Source: an uncultured Photobacterium sp. (GTDB lineage Bacteria > Pseudomonadota > Gammaproteobacteria > Enterobacterales > Vibrionaceae). Taken from it: a stretch of DNA of 64,000 bases. The stretch covers positions 1 to 64,000 of the forward strand of contig NZ_CANMZV010000002.1 of the NCBI RefSeq assembly GCF_947502415.1, read 5' to 3'. Shown piece by piece: positions 1 to 8,323 of this stretch. The position numbers and the translations under genes are program-made. How positions within the stretch are numbered: position 1 is the first letter of the stretch; each line of letters opens with the position of its first letter. The notes under the pieces were generated by a model that saw only the letters and a program-made list of their open reading frames with translations, was not told where the DNA came from and made no database searches.

Positions 1-20
1 GACATATATTTTGCTTACCG

Positions 21-75
21 CCCCCTGTCTAATCTACGGATTTAAATTAGGCGACAACTATCCTGACACAGGGGG
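21..75. repeat. Inverted repeat at the left margin, IS-end-like
   Basis: CCCCCTGT at 21-28 is the reverse complement of ACAGGGGG at 68-75, separated by 39 bases. The stretch lies just left of transposase debris and no gene is visible in 1-164. It could be the terminus of another IS whose body lies outside the window. This is inference; the element cannot be identified from what is present. Confidence 0.35.
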
Positions 76-164
76 GAGTGGCAACGAAATACTTAGATCA
101 TTATCTTGGCTGGCATAGATACATGGATGTTACTTAAGAACTTAACGAAAACAGGATGTTAAGT

Positions 165-342
165 CTTCAGCAACAGTTGAGGGGAACATAGCGTAAAGAT
201 TATCTTCAAAAAGGTAAAGTGAACTACAAGTTGTCAGACATTATTCTGCTGACAGTTTGCGGTGTTTTGTCGGGTTTTGATTCATGGGAAGGCATCCATG
301 ATTTTGGTGTTTCTCGCACTGATTTTTCATCCGAACTCGGTA
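165..342 (+). pseudogene. ISAs1-family transposase, N-terminal fragment (copy a)
   Basis: Translated from 165, the frame contains the conserved ISAs1/H-repeat N-terminal block around KVNYKLSDIILLTVCGVLSG, then SWEGIHDFG. It has an internal TAG at 189-191 and no start codon. Homology stops at about 342, exactly where the terminal repeat of the next ISAs1 element begins, so copy (a) was cut by insertion of copy (b). No continuation of copy (a) is recognisable beyond 1664, so the rest was deleted. Family assignment is by recognisable motifs; this is a dead fragment. Confidence 0.75.
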
Positions 343-1664
343 CAGGGAAAAATCATTTTCAGCATTGATTTTTAAGGATATTTTTTGAAATGAATGAGTC
401 TGTGCTATTCAAAATCCGACCGATAGCAAAGTTACCGAATTGATCTAATGATCGATTTGTAGATCATTTTCAATCCTTTTAAATACTTCCATAAGACAAT
501 TTGGAGGTCAAATCATGAGTGAGCCAAAACCATTTATGCACTTCAGCGTAATAAGAGATCACCGGCAAACAGCGAAAGTCGAGCACAAGTTAATTGATAT
601 CATTCTGTTAACAATCTGTGCTGTCTTGGCTGGTCAGGATGACTGGAAAGGTATCTATCATTTTGGTGAAAGTCATCTCAGATTTTTGCAGCTTCTTGGG
701 GATTTTTCAGGAGGCTTACCATCAGTTTCGACGATCGCTCGAGTGATGGGGATGATAAATCCCACGCGATTACAAACGTGCTTTATTGAATGGATGAAAT
801 CTTGCTGTGAACTGGCGGAAGGTGAGGTAGTTGCAATTGATGGTAAAACTGTTTGTGGCTCTTATGATAACTCTAGAGGTCTAGGTACAATTCATATGGT
901 GAACGCCTTTGCGACTGAAAATGGAGTTAGCCTTGGCCAGGAGAAGGTTTACGAGAAGAGAAATGAGATAATCGCGATACCTAAGTTACTAGATTTACTT
1001 GATGTTTCAGGGGGGCTAGTGACGATAGATGCGATTGGGTGCCAGAAAAAAATTGCTCAGAAAGTGCTAGACAAAAACGCGGATTACTTACTGGCGGTAA
1101 AAGGAAATCATGGCAAGTTGGGGCAGGCTTTTGATGACTATTTTCATATGGGTATGCTGCAAAGCCATGATGGAGACACGTATAGCACGCAAGAGAAATC
1201 ACGCGGTCAGCAGGAAACGAGACTCGCTTTAGTGAATGATGACTTGTCTGTTCTTGGTGATTTAGAATATGACTGGCCGGGCATAAATACGATGGGCATT
1301 GTCGTCTCAATAAGGCAACAAGGAGATGTTGCGCATGAATCAGAAGTGTCGGTTAGATACTACATTAGCTCAAAGGCGCTAGGTGTTAAAACTTTGTTAA
1401 GCGCAACGCGTTCACATTGGCTTGTCGAGTCGATGCATTGGATTCTTGATACCGAATTTGGTGAGGATGGTTCACGCAAAAGGGCAGATGACAGAGCAGA
1501 GAATTTTGCAAGGATCAGGTAGATGTGTTTGAATATGCTTAGAAGTGAAACAAGCTTTAAAGCGAGTGTTAGGCATAAAAGGGCCAAGTGCTCGATGGAA
1601 ACAGAGTACCTCTCGATGGTTCTCGCAAACCTTGAATGACGGGGATGTTCATGATTTTTCCGTG
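343..1664 (+). mobile_element. ISAs1-family insertion sequence (copy b), 1322 bp
   Basis: The element is bounded by imperfect inverted repeats: CAGGGAAAAATCAT at 343-356 and, at 1651-1664, the reverse complement of CACGGAAAAATCAT (13 of 14 match). Its length fits the ISAs1 family (about 1.2-1.35 kb). It carries a single transposase gene, which has an internal stop codon. No matching target duplication is seen at the two ends (left flank ends in aactcggta, right flank begins gccttagcg), consistent with later deletion on the right. Confidence 0.75.
515..1639 (+). pseudogene. ISAs1-family transposase with one internal amber codon (copy b)
   Basis: This is a DDE transposase of the ISAs1/H-repeat type. 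The frame begins at ATG 515, preceded by the ribosome site GGAGG, and reads MSEPKPFMHFSVIRDHRQ with the conserved KVEHKLIDIILLTICAVLAG block, EVVAIDGKT (first catalytic Asp), VTIDAIGCQK (second) and the HWLVES..WILDTEFGED region. A TAG at 1520-1522 follows ARIR, but the same frame continues with [15 protein letters not shown] and reaches its natural end at 1637-1639, giving 374 codons in total, the normal family length. The position normally holds a His or Gln-like residue, so a CAG to TAG change is the simplest explanation. A product ending at the TAG (335 residues) would lack the C-terminal tail and is probably inactive. Confidence 0.8.
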
Positions 1665-1761
1665 GCCTTAGCGGTTATCGCGCTATATCTGTATTTCGAT
1701 GGAACATGTGACCGTTACTTTTTTATAGGTGGCACGGTAGAGGTTTTTATTAAGGACTTTT

Positions 1762-2658
1762 ATGAAAAAAATAACAAAAGCCGTCATTCCCGTGGCGGGG
1801 CTAGGGACACGTATGCTGCCGGCGACCAAGGCGATCCCGAAAGAGATGTTGCCAAACCGCTCATTCAGTATATCGTCAATGAGTGTGTTTTCGCAGGCAT
1901 TAAAGAGATCGTGCTGGTCACCCATTCGTCCAAAAATGCGATCGAGAACCACTTTGATACTTCTTATGAGTTGAAAAGCGGGTGAAACGTTAGTTACTGG
2001 ACGAGGTTCTGTCAATTTGTCCACCTGATGTGACAATTATGCATGTTCGCCAGGGGCATGCGAAGGGCCTTGGTCACGCAGTTTTATGTGCCAAACCATT
2101 GGTTGGTGATGCGCCTTTTACTGTAGTATTGCCTGACGTGATTTTGGATGAGTATACCGCTGACCAGCACACAGAAAACTTAGCTGCGATGGTTCAACGT
2201 TTTGAGGCTACTCAATCTAGCCAAATCATGGTCGAACCTGTGCCAATGCATGATGTGTCAAAGTATGGTGTAGTAGATTGTGGTGGTGCAGCCCTTATTG
2301 GTGGTGAGTCTCATTTTATGACGGCAATGGTCGAGAAGCCTGCCGTCGAAGATGCGCCGTCAAATCTTGCTGTTGTTGGTCGCTACGTGCTCTCATCAAA
2401 GATTTGGGATAAACTTGCTATCACCCCTCCGGGGGCTGGTGATGAAATCCAGTTAACCGATGCGATTGATAGCTGATGGCGGAAGAAACGGTTGAAGCCT
2501 TCCACATGACCGGTAAATCTCACGACTGTGGTGATAAACTCGGTTACCTTAAAGCGTTTGTGGAATATGGCTTGCGCCATGACTCGTTAGGTGCGGATTT
2601 TAAAGACTATCTTAAAGCACTATCAGTTGATGTAATGGTAATGAAAATCGTTAGCTAA
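1762..2658 (+). pseudogene. galU: galU pseudogene (UTP-glucose-1-phosphate uridylyltransferase), frameshifted
   Basis: This is a decayed copy of the nucleotidyltransferase that makes UDP-glucose. The start ([23 protein letters not shown] 1762) carries the nucleotide-binding signature. Compared with the intact galU at 34146 in this window, it lacks about 10 bases near 1853 and 13 bases near 1973, has an in-frame TAG at 1991-1993 and lacks one base near 2471. Fragments in the three frames match the whole protein in order: [74 protein letters not shown]. No full product can be made. It lies between the ISAs1 element and a wecA-like gene on the same strand, which suggests it once belonged to the polysaccharide locus. 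Confidence 0.9.
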
Positions 2659-2757
2659 TTATCGGATTTGTCGCCCTGATAACCATGGTATATAAACGCT
2701 ATGGTATGGTATAAGGGCGATTGTTTTGTTCTTCATACACAAACGAAAAATATTCTT

Positions 2758-3867
2758 ATGTCTACCGCATTTCTTTTTGTTTTTGTTTTGTCGTTTTGTA
2801 GCCTGTTTGTTTTCAGGAAGGTTGCAAAACGTATTGGCCTCGTTGATAAGCCAAATGCACGTAAGTTGCATCAGGGAGTGATTCCACTTGTTGGTGGTGT
2901 ATCGATCTTTGTTACACTCGCTATCGCATTCTTACTCTTTTTAGAAACGGATGCTGATACCTTTCTATTCATAGCTTGTGCGACTGTGCTAGTGATCACT
3001 GGGGTAATTGATGACCGCTATGATATTAGTTTTAAGATACGTTTGGTGATTCAGGCTGCCGTCTCATTAGCGATGATTTTGATTGGCGGCAAGAGCCTTC
3101 ATAATTTGGGCTATCTGATGGGAAGTGAAGCTATTGAGCTATCTGTTGCCGCCAGTTATGTTATTACTATAATGGGGGTGATTGGTGCTATTAACGCCTT
3201 TAATATGGTTGATGGTATTGATGGTTTGTTGGGTGGTTTGGCTTCTGTCACGTTTGGCGCTCTGGGCTTTATGTTCCTGGTTGATGGTAACATGAAGCTT
3301 GCTATGGTATGTGGCTTAATTGTGACAGCTATGGTGCCTTATATCTTGCTTAATCTTGGTTTTCCGCTTGGCCGTCGTTTTAAAGTCTTTATGGGAGATG
3401 CCGGTAGTATCTTTATCGGTTTTACTGTAATTTGGCTTTTAATTGAAGCGACACAAGGTACTAATACCACTCATATTCGCCCGGTTACCGCACTTTGGGT
3501 GATTGCGATTCCTCTTATGGATATGGCAACCATCATGATCCGCCGAGTTCGCAAAGGTCAGTCGCCGTTCAAACCGGATCGTGAACATTTGCATCATATT
3601 TGTCAGCGCATTGGACTGTCCTCACATATGTCACTGTTTGTAATTTGCCTGATGGCATCTATTATGGCAGGCATTGGTGTTTGGTCCGATATGGAAAAAA
3701 TTAACGAATGTGTCATGTTCGTTAGTTTCCTTTCGGTATTTGCAGCATACCTTTTTGTCATTAGCCATATTTGGCGTATTACGACGTTCATCCATCGTTT
3801 ATTTGGAGTGAATAAGCCGTTGCAGTCAGAAAGCGTGACTTCTGTTGGTGCACAAAGCTCGAAATAG
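2758..3867 (+). CDS. wecA: WecA-type undecaprenyl-phosphate GlcNAc-1-phosphate transferase, copy 1
   Basis: This polytopic membrane protein of 369 residues belongs to the PNPT family, which transfers a sugar-1-phosphate from a UDP-sugar to undecaprenyl phosphate, the first step of O-antigen or capsule assembly. Family motifs are present: the DD pair near residues 85-86, NAFNMVDGIDGLLGG at 147-161, FMGDAGS at 211-217 and the HLHH motif at 277-280. The start at 2758 is preferred over an ATG at 2701 because it aligns with the first residue of the second copy at 7912. The copy is intact and clearly diverged from that paralogue, so this is not a recent duplication. The substrate may be GlcNAc or another N-acetyl sugar. 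A strong terminator follows. Confidence 0.85.
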   Translation: MSTAFLFVFVLSFCSLFVFRKVAKRIGLVDKPNARKLHQGVIPLVGGVSIFVTLAIAFLLFLETDADTFLFIACATVLVITGVIDDRYDISFKIRLVIQAAVSLAMILIGGKSLHNLGYLMGSEAIELSVAASYVITIMGVIGAINAFNMVDGIDGLLGGLASVTFGALGFMFLVDGNMKLAMVCGLIVTAMVPYILLNLGFPLGRRFKVFMGDAGSIFIGFTVIWLLIEATQGTNTTHIRPVTALWVIAIPLMDMATIMIRRVRKGQSPFKPDREHLHHICQRIGLSSHMSLFVICLMASIMAGIGVWSDMEKINECVMFVSFLSVFAAYLFVISHIWRITTFIHRLFGVNKPLQSESVTSVGAQSSK

Positions 3868-3897
3868 TATCGATTTTTGCTGCGGTAGCTAAAACTC

Positions 3898-3930
3898 AAA
3901 GCCCTGTTACCAAATGCACAGGGCTTTTTT
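3898..3930 (+). terminator. Rho-independent terminator after wecA copy 1
   Basis: The stem GCCCTGT (3901-3907) pairs with ACAGGGC (3918-3924) and is followed by six T residues. It lies 31 bases after the wecA copy 1 stop codon. Confidence 0.85.
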
Positions 3931-3961
3931 GATGAAGTTTGTATGTAAGCGTCGAATTAAC

Positions 3962-4125
3962 GTAAGCGCCCATTTCTTCCCACATTTAGATAACCATCAA
4001 TACTTAGTATTGATATAGCTCCTTAATTAACGGAGCTATATCATGACTCGCGAAGACAAAACACAGCTATGGCAAGAACGCTTGCAACACCAGAAGGACA
4101 GCGATCTGACCATTGCCGCTTGGTG
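3962..4125 (+). mobile_element. IS66-family left-end relic with truncated tnpA (outer copy)
   Basis: This stretch repeats, with differences, the left end of the IS66 element that follows it. It has a terminal repeat beginning GTAAGCGCCC at 3962, the same leader (attgatatagctcc, then ggagctatatc) and the start of tnpA at ATG 4043 (MTREDKTQLWQERLQHQKD). The gene is cut after LTIAAW, two bases into the next codon (TG of the Cys found in the intact copy), by the terminal repeat of the inner IS66 at 4126. The remainder of the outer copy is not found on the far side. Confidence 0.8.
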
Positions 4126-4206
4126 GTAAGCGGGTGTTTCCACCCACATTCCGGTAACCATGAATACTTGGTATTGATATAGCTCCGTTAATGAGGGAGC
4201 TATATC

Positions 4207-4500
4207 ATGACTCGTGAAGATAAAAACGCCCTGTGGCATGATCGCTTGCAACACCAAAAGGAAAGCGGCCTGACCATTGCAACCTGGTGTGAGCAGAACC
4301 AGATTGCCCAGTCGCAGTTTTATTACTGGCAGAAAAAACTAACGGCTTTATCGCACGAGCCTGAAAGTGTCATAGTGCCGATTTCAATGCCTTCATCCTC
4401 AGTGGCCTTGGTCATTGAAACACCCAGTGGTTACCGGCTCTCAGTCAATGACACTGCTGCATTAACATTGTTGCCGCAACTCATCAAATGCCTGCCATGA
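4207..4500 (+). CDS. tnpA: IS66-family accessory protein TnpA
   Basis: This small protein of 97 residues is the first gene of the IS66 set. TnpA of this family carries a helix-turn-helix and is needed together with TnpB and TnpC for transposition. Visible are the start MTREDKNALWHDRLQHQKES and the typical LTIATWCEQNQIAQSQFYYWQKKL segment around residues 22-44. It appears intact. The stop TGA at 4498-4500 overlaps the start of tnpB in an ATGA junction, which implies coupled translation. Confidence 0.85.
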   Translation: MTREDKNALWHDRLQHQKESGLTIATWCEQNQIAQSQFYYWQKKLTALSHEPESVIVPISMPSSSVALVIETPSGYRLSVNDTAALTLLPQLIKCLP

Positions 4501-4862
4501 TCACTTCACCGGCAGGCAACATTTACCTGGCTACCGGGATCACTGACATGCGCAAATCCATCAACACCTTAGGTCTGCTGGTAGAAGACGTGCTGGAACT
4601 TAACCCGGTGGGGCCGCACTGGTTCGTTTTCTGCAATCGTCGTCGGGACAAGCTAAAAATCTTGCAGTGGGATACCAATGGGTTCTGGCTCCATTACCGT
4701 CGGCTGGAAAACGGCAAGTTCAAGTGGCCCCGATACCCGCAAGACACGGTTGCCATGGAAATCACTGCCAGGCAACTGCGGTGGTTGCTTGATGGCTTAA
4801 ACTGGCAAAATGCCGTTGCGCACCAGCCCATTAATGGGATGAAAATTTCGTTTAAACAGTGA
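4497..4862 (+). CDS. tnpB: IS66-family accessory protein TnpB
   Basis: TnpB of IS66 (about 115-120 residues) is required for transposition; its biochemical role is not settled. The product from ATG 4497 has 121 residues and shows the family hallmark ATGITDMRKSINTLGLLVED near the N-terminus, then FCNRRRDKLKILQWDTNGFWLHYRRLE. An in-frame ATG at 4488 also exists, but 4497 gives the family-typical start (MITSPAGNIYL) and the ATGA overlap with tnpA. It looks intact. Confidence 0.87.
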   Translation: MITSPAGNIYLATGITDMRKSINTLGLLVEDVLELNPVGPHWFVFCNRRRDKLKILQWDTNGFWLHYRRLENGKFKWPRYPQDTVAMEITARQLRWLLDGLNWQNAVAHQPINGMKISFKQ

Positions 4863-4903
4863 CTTAAAATGGAAAAACCCACTGTTTTTACTACACTTTT
4901 ATT

Positions 4904-6465
4904 ATGCAAAAGGAACTTGAAAAGCCCTCGGGTATCACCCCAGAAATCCAAGCCTATATCGATAGCCTGGTTCAAAATTACGAATCCCGCATTGCCGAAA
5001 TGTGGGAGCTGTTCCGGCTGGCACAAGCCAAACGCTACCTGCCGCAAAGCGAGAAGTTCCCGGCGCAGGGCTGCCTGTTCATGAAGCGGAATCGCTGACA
5101 GACACTGGGCTGTCCGACGATGAGCCGGAGATGGAAACTGTTACCTACACACGCAAGCGTGGCCGTAAGCCCATTAATCCGGACTTACCCCGCGAGGTCA
5201 TCAAGTACGATTTAGCTGAGGATGAAAAGATCTGTCCCTACTGCCAGGGTGCACTGCATGCCATCGGTGTCGAATCCTCTGAGCAGCTCGAAATCATTCC
5301 CAAGCAAGTGAAAGTACTACGTCATGAGCGCAAGAAGTACGCTTGCCGTCATTGCGAAAATCATGGCGAAGGCAGCAAAATCATCATCGCATCCATGCCC
5401 CGGCAGCCGCTTCCCGGCAGCCGCTTCCCGGCAGCCGCTTCCCGGCAGCCGCTTCCCGGCAGTATCGCTACGGCAGGTACCCTTGCGACCGTAGCGGTCA
5501 GCAAGTATGCCGACGGCCTGCCGCTATACCGTATTGAAAAAGAGCTGGCGCGTGTCGGTGTTGATATCCAGCGAACGACCTTGGCGAACTGGATGATAAA
5601 GACCGCCGAACTGCTTTCGCCGATTTATCTGGCCATGCGCAGGGCGTTGCTCAAAGAAGTGGTTATCCACGGTGACGAAACCACGCTTCAGGTGTTGAAA
5701 GAACCTGGCAAGAAAGCCCAAAGTAAATCTTACCTCTGGGCTTATTCCAGCCCCGAACAGAGCACAACGCCGGTGGTGTTGTTCGAATACCAGCCGGGCC
5801 GGGGGCATGCTTATCCCAAGGCCTTCCTCGACGGCTATGAAGGCACCATCATGACCGATGGCTACTCGGCCTGGCGGATGCTAGAAACCGTGACTCACCT
5901 CGGATGTTGGGCTCATGCCCGGCGTAAGTTCAAGGACGCCCTCGACCTGAGTCCGAAAAAAACGGGGCAGGCCAAGCAGGCACTGAGCTATATCCAGAAG
6001 TTGTATGCCATCGAAAATAAAGCCCAATCCTTGTCGGCATCAGAAAGGTATGCGATGAGGCAAAAAGACAGTATCCCGATCCTTGAATCCTTCCACGGCT
6101 GGCTGAATAAAGCAGCAGTCAAACTGCTACCGCAAAGCCCGATGGGGAAAGCGGTCAGTTACGCGCTTAAACAATGGGTCTACCTTGAAAAGTATGTTGA
6201 GGATGGCTATTACCCAATAGACAACAACCGTGTTGAGCGGGAGATCCGCTCGGTAGCAACCGGGCGGAAGGCCTGGCTGTTCGCTGATACCCAAAGCGGG
6301 GCAAATGCCAGTGCGACCTTGTTCAGTATCATGCTCAGTTGCCGTGCCAACGGCGTGGAGCCTTATGCCTATTTGCGGCATGTCCTGACGGAGCTACCAC
6401 AGCGAGAAGAAGGCTGTGATGTCAGTGATCTTCTGCCCTATAGCAATACGACCACTAATAGCTAG
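4904..6465 (+). pseudogene. tnpC: IS66-family transposase TnpC, frameshifted near 5081
   Basis: TnpC is the DDE transposase of IS66. The first frame runs from ATG 4904 (MQKELEKPSGITPEI, with the LFRLAQAKRYL leucine-rich segment) to a TGA at 5096-5098. The remaining about 460 residues are in the next frame, joined near 5081 where one base seems missing (ttcatgaagcg where ttcaatgaagcg is expected, giving LFNEAE). The second part is complete: zinc-finger cysteines CPYC and CRHC, catalytic HGDETTLQV, MTDGYSAW and NNRVEREIRSVATGRKAWLF. A 14-bp tandem repeat at 5401-5462 inserts 14 extra residues without breaking the frame. IS66 elements are not known to need frameshifting here, so I take it as inactivating; a sequencing error is the alternative. 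Confidence 0.85.
5401..5462 (+). repeat. 14-bp tandem repeat, 4.4 copies, inside tnpC
   Basis: The unit CGGCAGCCGCTTCC occurs four times perfectly (5401, 5415, 5429, 5443) followed by CGGCAG. Related transposases have one such PLPGS segment here, so three extra units (42 bases) have been added. Since 14 is not a multiple of three, only every third extra copy preserves the reading frame. Confidence 0.95.
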
Positions 6466-6487
6466 GTGGGTAGAAATACCCGCTTAC

Positions 6488-6678
6488 GGATGAATGCCAT
6501 ATACGTCGAGATCAAGCGGGTGAGAATTTTGCCGCTATCCGCCATATAGCGTTAAATTTGCTGAATGCAGATAAGACATTTAAAGCGGGATTAAAACGTA
6601 AACAAAAACGGGCAGGAAGAAATAATGTTTATCTGGCGCAAGTCCTTACGGGGCAAGGGGCTTCGTAATCTTGCCCTG
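6488..6678 (+). pseudogene. ISAs1-family relic, C-terminal part and right end (copy c)
   Basis: Right after the IS66 right end the frame reads DECHIRRDQAGENFAAIRHIALNLL and KTFKAGLKRKQKRAG, ending VLTGQGAS and a stop at 6666-6668. This is the conserved C-terminal end of ISAs1 transposases. The terminal repeat, in reverse complement CAGGGCAAGATTACGAAG, ends at 6678 and overlaps the last codons. The left part is missing: the IS66 element begins exactly where homology starts (6488). Confidence 0.8.
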
Positions 6679-6823
6679 GTGTTTGAACCTTCTTAAGCAA
6701 GAAAAGCGCTTCAAAGGTGGCATTCAATGCAAGAGAATGATGTGCGCGATGGATGAAAACTATTTAAGTCAGGTGCTTGGATGCCTTGCGTGACGGGGAT
6801 GTTCACGCGATTTCTGTGCCGTG
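6679..6823 (+). pseudogene. ISAs1-family relic, C-terminal tail and right end (copy d)
   Basis: Directly after the end of copy (c), a different frame reads CLNLLKQEKRFKGGIQCKR then AMDENYLSQVLGCLA and a stop at 6791-6793. This is again the C-terminal tail of an ISAs1 transposase, of a different subtype. A right-end repeat follows, ending near 6823 (reverse complement begins CACGGCACAGAAATC). Copy (c) therefore sits inside copy (d). The relic ends about 21 bases from the wecA copy 2 stop codon. Confidence 0.78.
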
Positions 6824-6844
6824 GCCACTCGAATTATTAATACA

Positions 6845-7912
6845 TTATCTTAGTTGGGGCAGATTTACATTGATTTTTCGTAGGTAGGTTGTAATGCGCC
6901 AGCTGTAACTAATGGTTAGGAAGTAGATGGCAAATAGCATTAAGAATGCACCGAACATTACCGTTTCATTAATTTGGAGTTGTTCGCCGAGAATACCGAT
7001 ATAAGCGAAGATGGTGGCTAGAGTACAGATAGCTAGTAAGGTCATTCGAGGTGATAAACCTAGGCGTTGGCAGATATGATGCAAATGTTCACGATCCGGT
7101 TTGAACGGCGACTGACCTTTACGAACACGGCGGAACATGATGGTGACCATATCCATCAGTGGCAGGGCAATAAGCCATAAGGCTGTGACAGGGCGAAAGG
7201 CGGAGTGCTCTCCCTGGCTGCCGTTAATAAGGAGCCAAATTACGGTAAAGCCGATGAAAACACTACCTGCATCTCCCATGAAAATTTTGAATCGTTGGCC
7301 AAGGGGGAAGCCTAGGTTAAGCATGATATAGGGAAGGGTTGCTGTCACAATTACCATGCAGAATTGTGACAAATTATGTTGTCCATCTAGCCAGAAAAGA
7401 TAGCCTAAAGAGGCAAAGGTAACCGTGGCTAGGCCGCCTAATAATCCATCAATACCATCGACCATATTGAAGGCATTGATTGCCCCTAATACGGCCAGAA
7501 TTGTGACAATATAACTTAGCGGTAAAATCATGTTGATATTTCCCAAGCCGATTAAGTTGCCGAGCTGACTGAGGAAGAGGCCGCCTGTTTTTATCATGAT
7601 GACAGACATTAGGACTTGAATGATGAGTCTTGCCTTAACGCTGATATCGAATTTGTCATCGATGGCTCCGGTGAACACTAGAATAGATGCGCAGATGAGG
7701 TATAAGGTTGGCTCTTCGGTGATTTCTGGAGTTCGCAATAATGTTAGTGCCACGGTAAAGAAAATCGCGATACCACCGACTAATGGGATCACTCCCTGAT
7801 GTTGTTTTCTGCCTGATGGGATATCCACAAGTTCAATTCTTTTTGCAAGCTTTCTAAGAATAAAAAGGCTGCAAAAAGAGATGACAAAAGTAAGCGTAAG
7901 ACCAGTGTCCAT
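6845..7912 (-). CDS. wecA: WecA-type undecaprenyl-phosphate GlcNAc-1-phosphate transferase, copy 2
   Basis: This second PNPT-family membrane protein, 355 residues, catalyses transfer of a sugar phosphate from a UDP-sugar to undecaprenyl phosphate at the inner membrane. Motifs are TGAIDDKFDI (DD near 85-86), NAFNMVDGIDGLLGG near 147-161, FMGDAGSVFIGF near 212 and PDREHLHHICQRLG near 272. The start ATG (7910-7912) has a good ribosome site (AAGGTG 6 bases upstream on the minus strand). It runs towards copy 1 across the IS island and away from rjg. Being intact, with a good start and next to rjg, it is the likelier resident wecA; that is inference. Confidence 0.87.
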   Translation of the reverse strand: MDTGLTLTFVISFCSLFILRKLAKRIELVDIPSGRKQHQGVIPLVGGIAIFFTVALTLLRTPEITEEPTLYLICASILVFTGAIDDKFDISVKARLIIQVLMSVIMIKTGGLFLSQLGNLIGLGNINMILPLSYIVTILAVLGAINAFNMVDGIDGLLGGLATVTFASLGYLFWLDGQHNLSQFCMVIVTATLPYIMLNLGFPLGQRFKIFMGDAGSVFIGFTVIWLLINGSQGEHSAFRPVTALWLIALPLMDMVTIMFRRVRKGQSPFKPDREHLHHICQRLGLSPRMTLLAICTLATIFAYIGILGEQLQINETVMFGAFLMLFAIYFLTISYSWRITTYLRKINVNLPQLR

Positions 7913-8323
7913 TGATTACACCTTTTTCCGATAAAAGCAAAAACCGATTAATATTATACTTATTGCTTATCGGGGTAAAGTCACATGAGTAAATGAACTC
8001 GTTCTCATAAAAAATTGACCGAACTAACATTTTATTGTGCTTTTTTATTATGCTTATCTGTTTTACTTGTTGTAAATTTTTTCTAATTGAAGTTTAGTAA
8101 AGTTTTTTTGCGCTATCTATAGAAGAGTCAAAATTGTGGTGTTTGAGACTGAATATGAAAGCTTGAAGTGAGAAGTATTCTTCGCTAAGACAATTGGATT
8201 TAACTGTTAGTTAAGGTTTTTCGTGATACATCTCGAGTAATTTGCTGCTCAGGTGAACTTAGCTTTTAACCTCTGTCATTATCATTTCACCTTGGTAAGG
8301 ATGCTTAAGGCTAGGATGGTACT
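7913..8323. other. Gene-free AT-rich spacer between wecA copy 2 and rjg
   Basis: This divergent spacer of 411 bases must hold the promoters of wecA copy 2 (leftward) and rjg (rightward). It has several T-rich runs (around 8040-8120). No ORF, tandem repeat, ops element or clear operator was recognised. Confidence 0.6.

Larger units (their letters stand above)
4126..6487 (+). mobile_element. IS66-family insertion sequence (tnpA-tnpB-tnpC), 2362 bp
   Basis: The ends are 21-bp inverted repeats at 4126-4146 (GTAAGCGGGTGTTTCCACCC...) and 6467-6487 (reverse complement GTAAGCGGGTATTTCTACCC...), with two mismatches. Between them lie tnpA, tnpB and tnpC in the usual IS66 order. No 8-bp target duplication is seen: the left flank is gcttggtg, the right flank ggatgaat. 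The element lies inside an older IS66 relic on its left and abuts an ISAs1 relic on its right. tnpC is frameshifted, so the element is probably not autonomous now. Confidence 0.9.

Noticed and set aside
3880..3891. TGCGGTAGCT resembling an ops element (GGCGGTAG)
   Set aside because: It has a mismatch in the core and lies after a stop codon and before a terminator, not in an operon leader. No other ops-like site was found on either strand.
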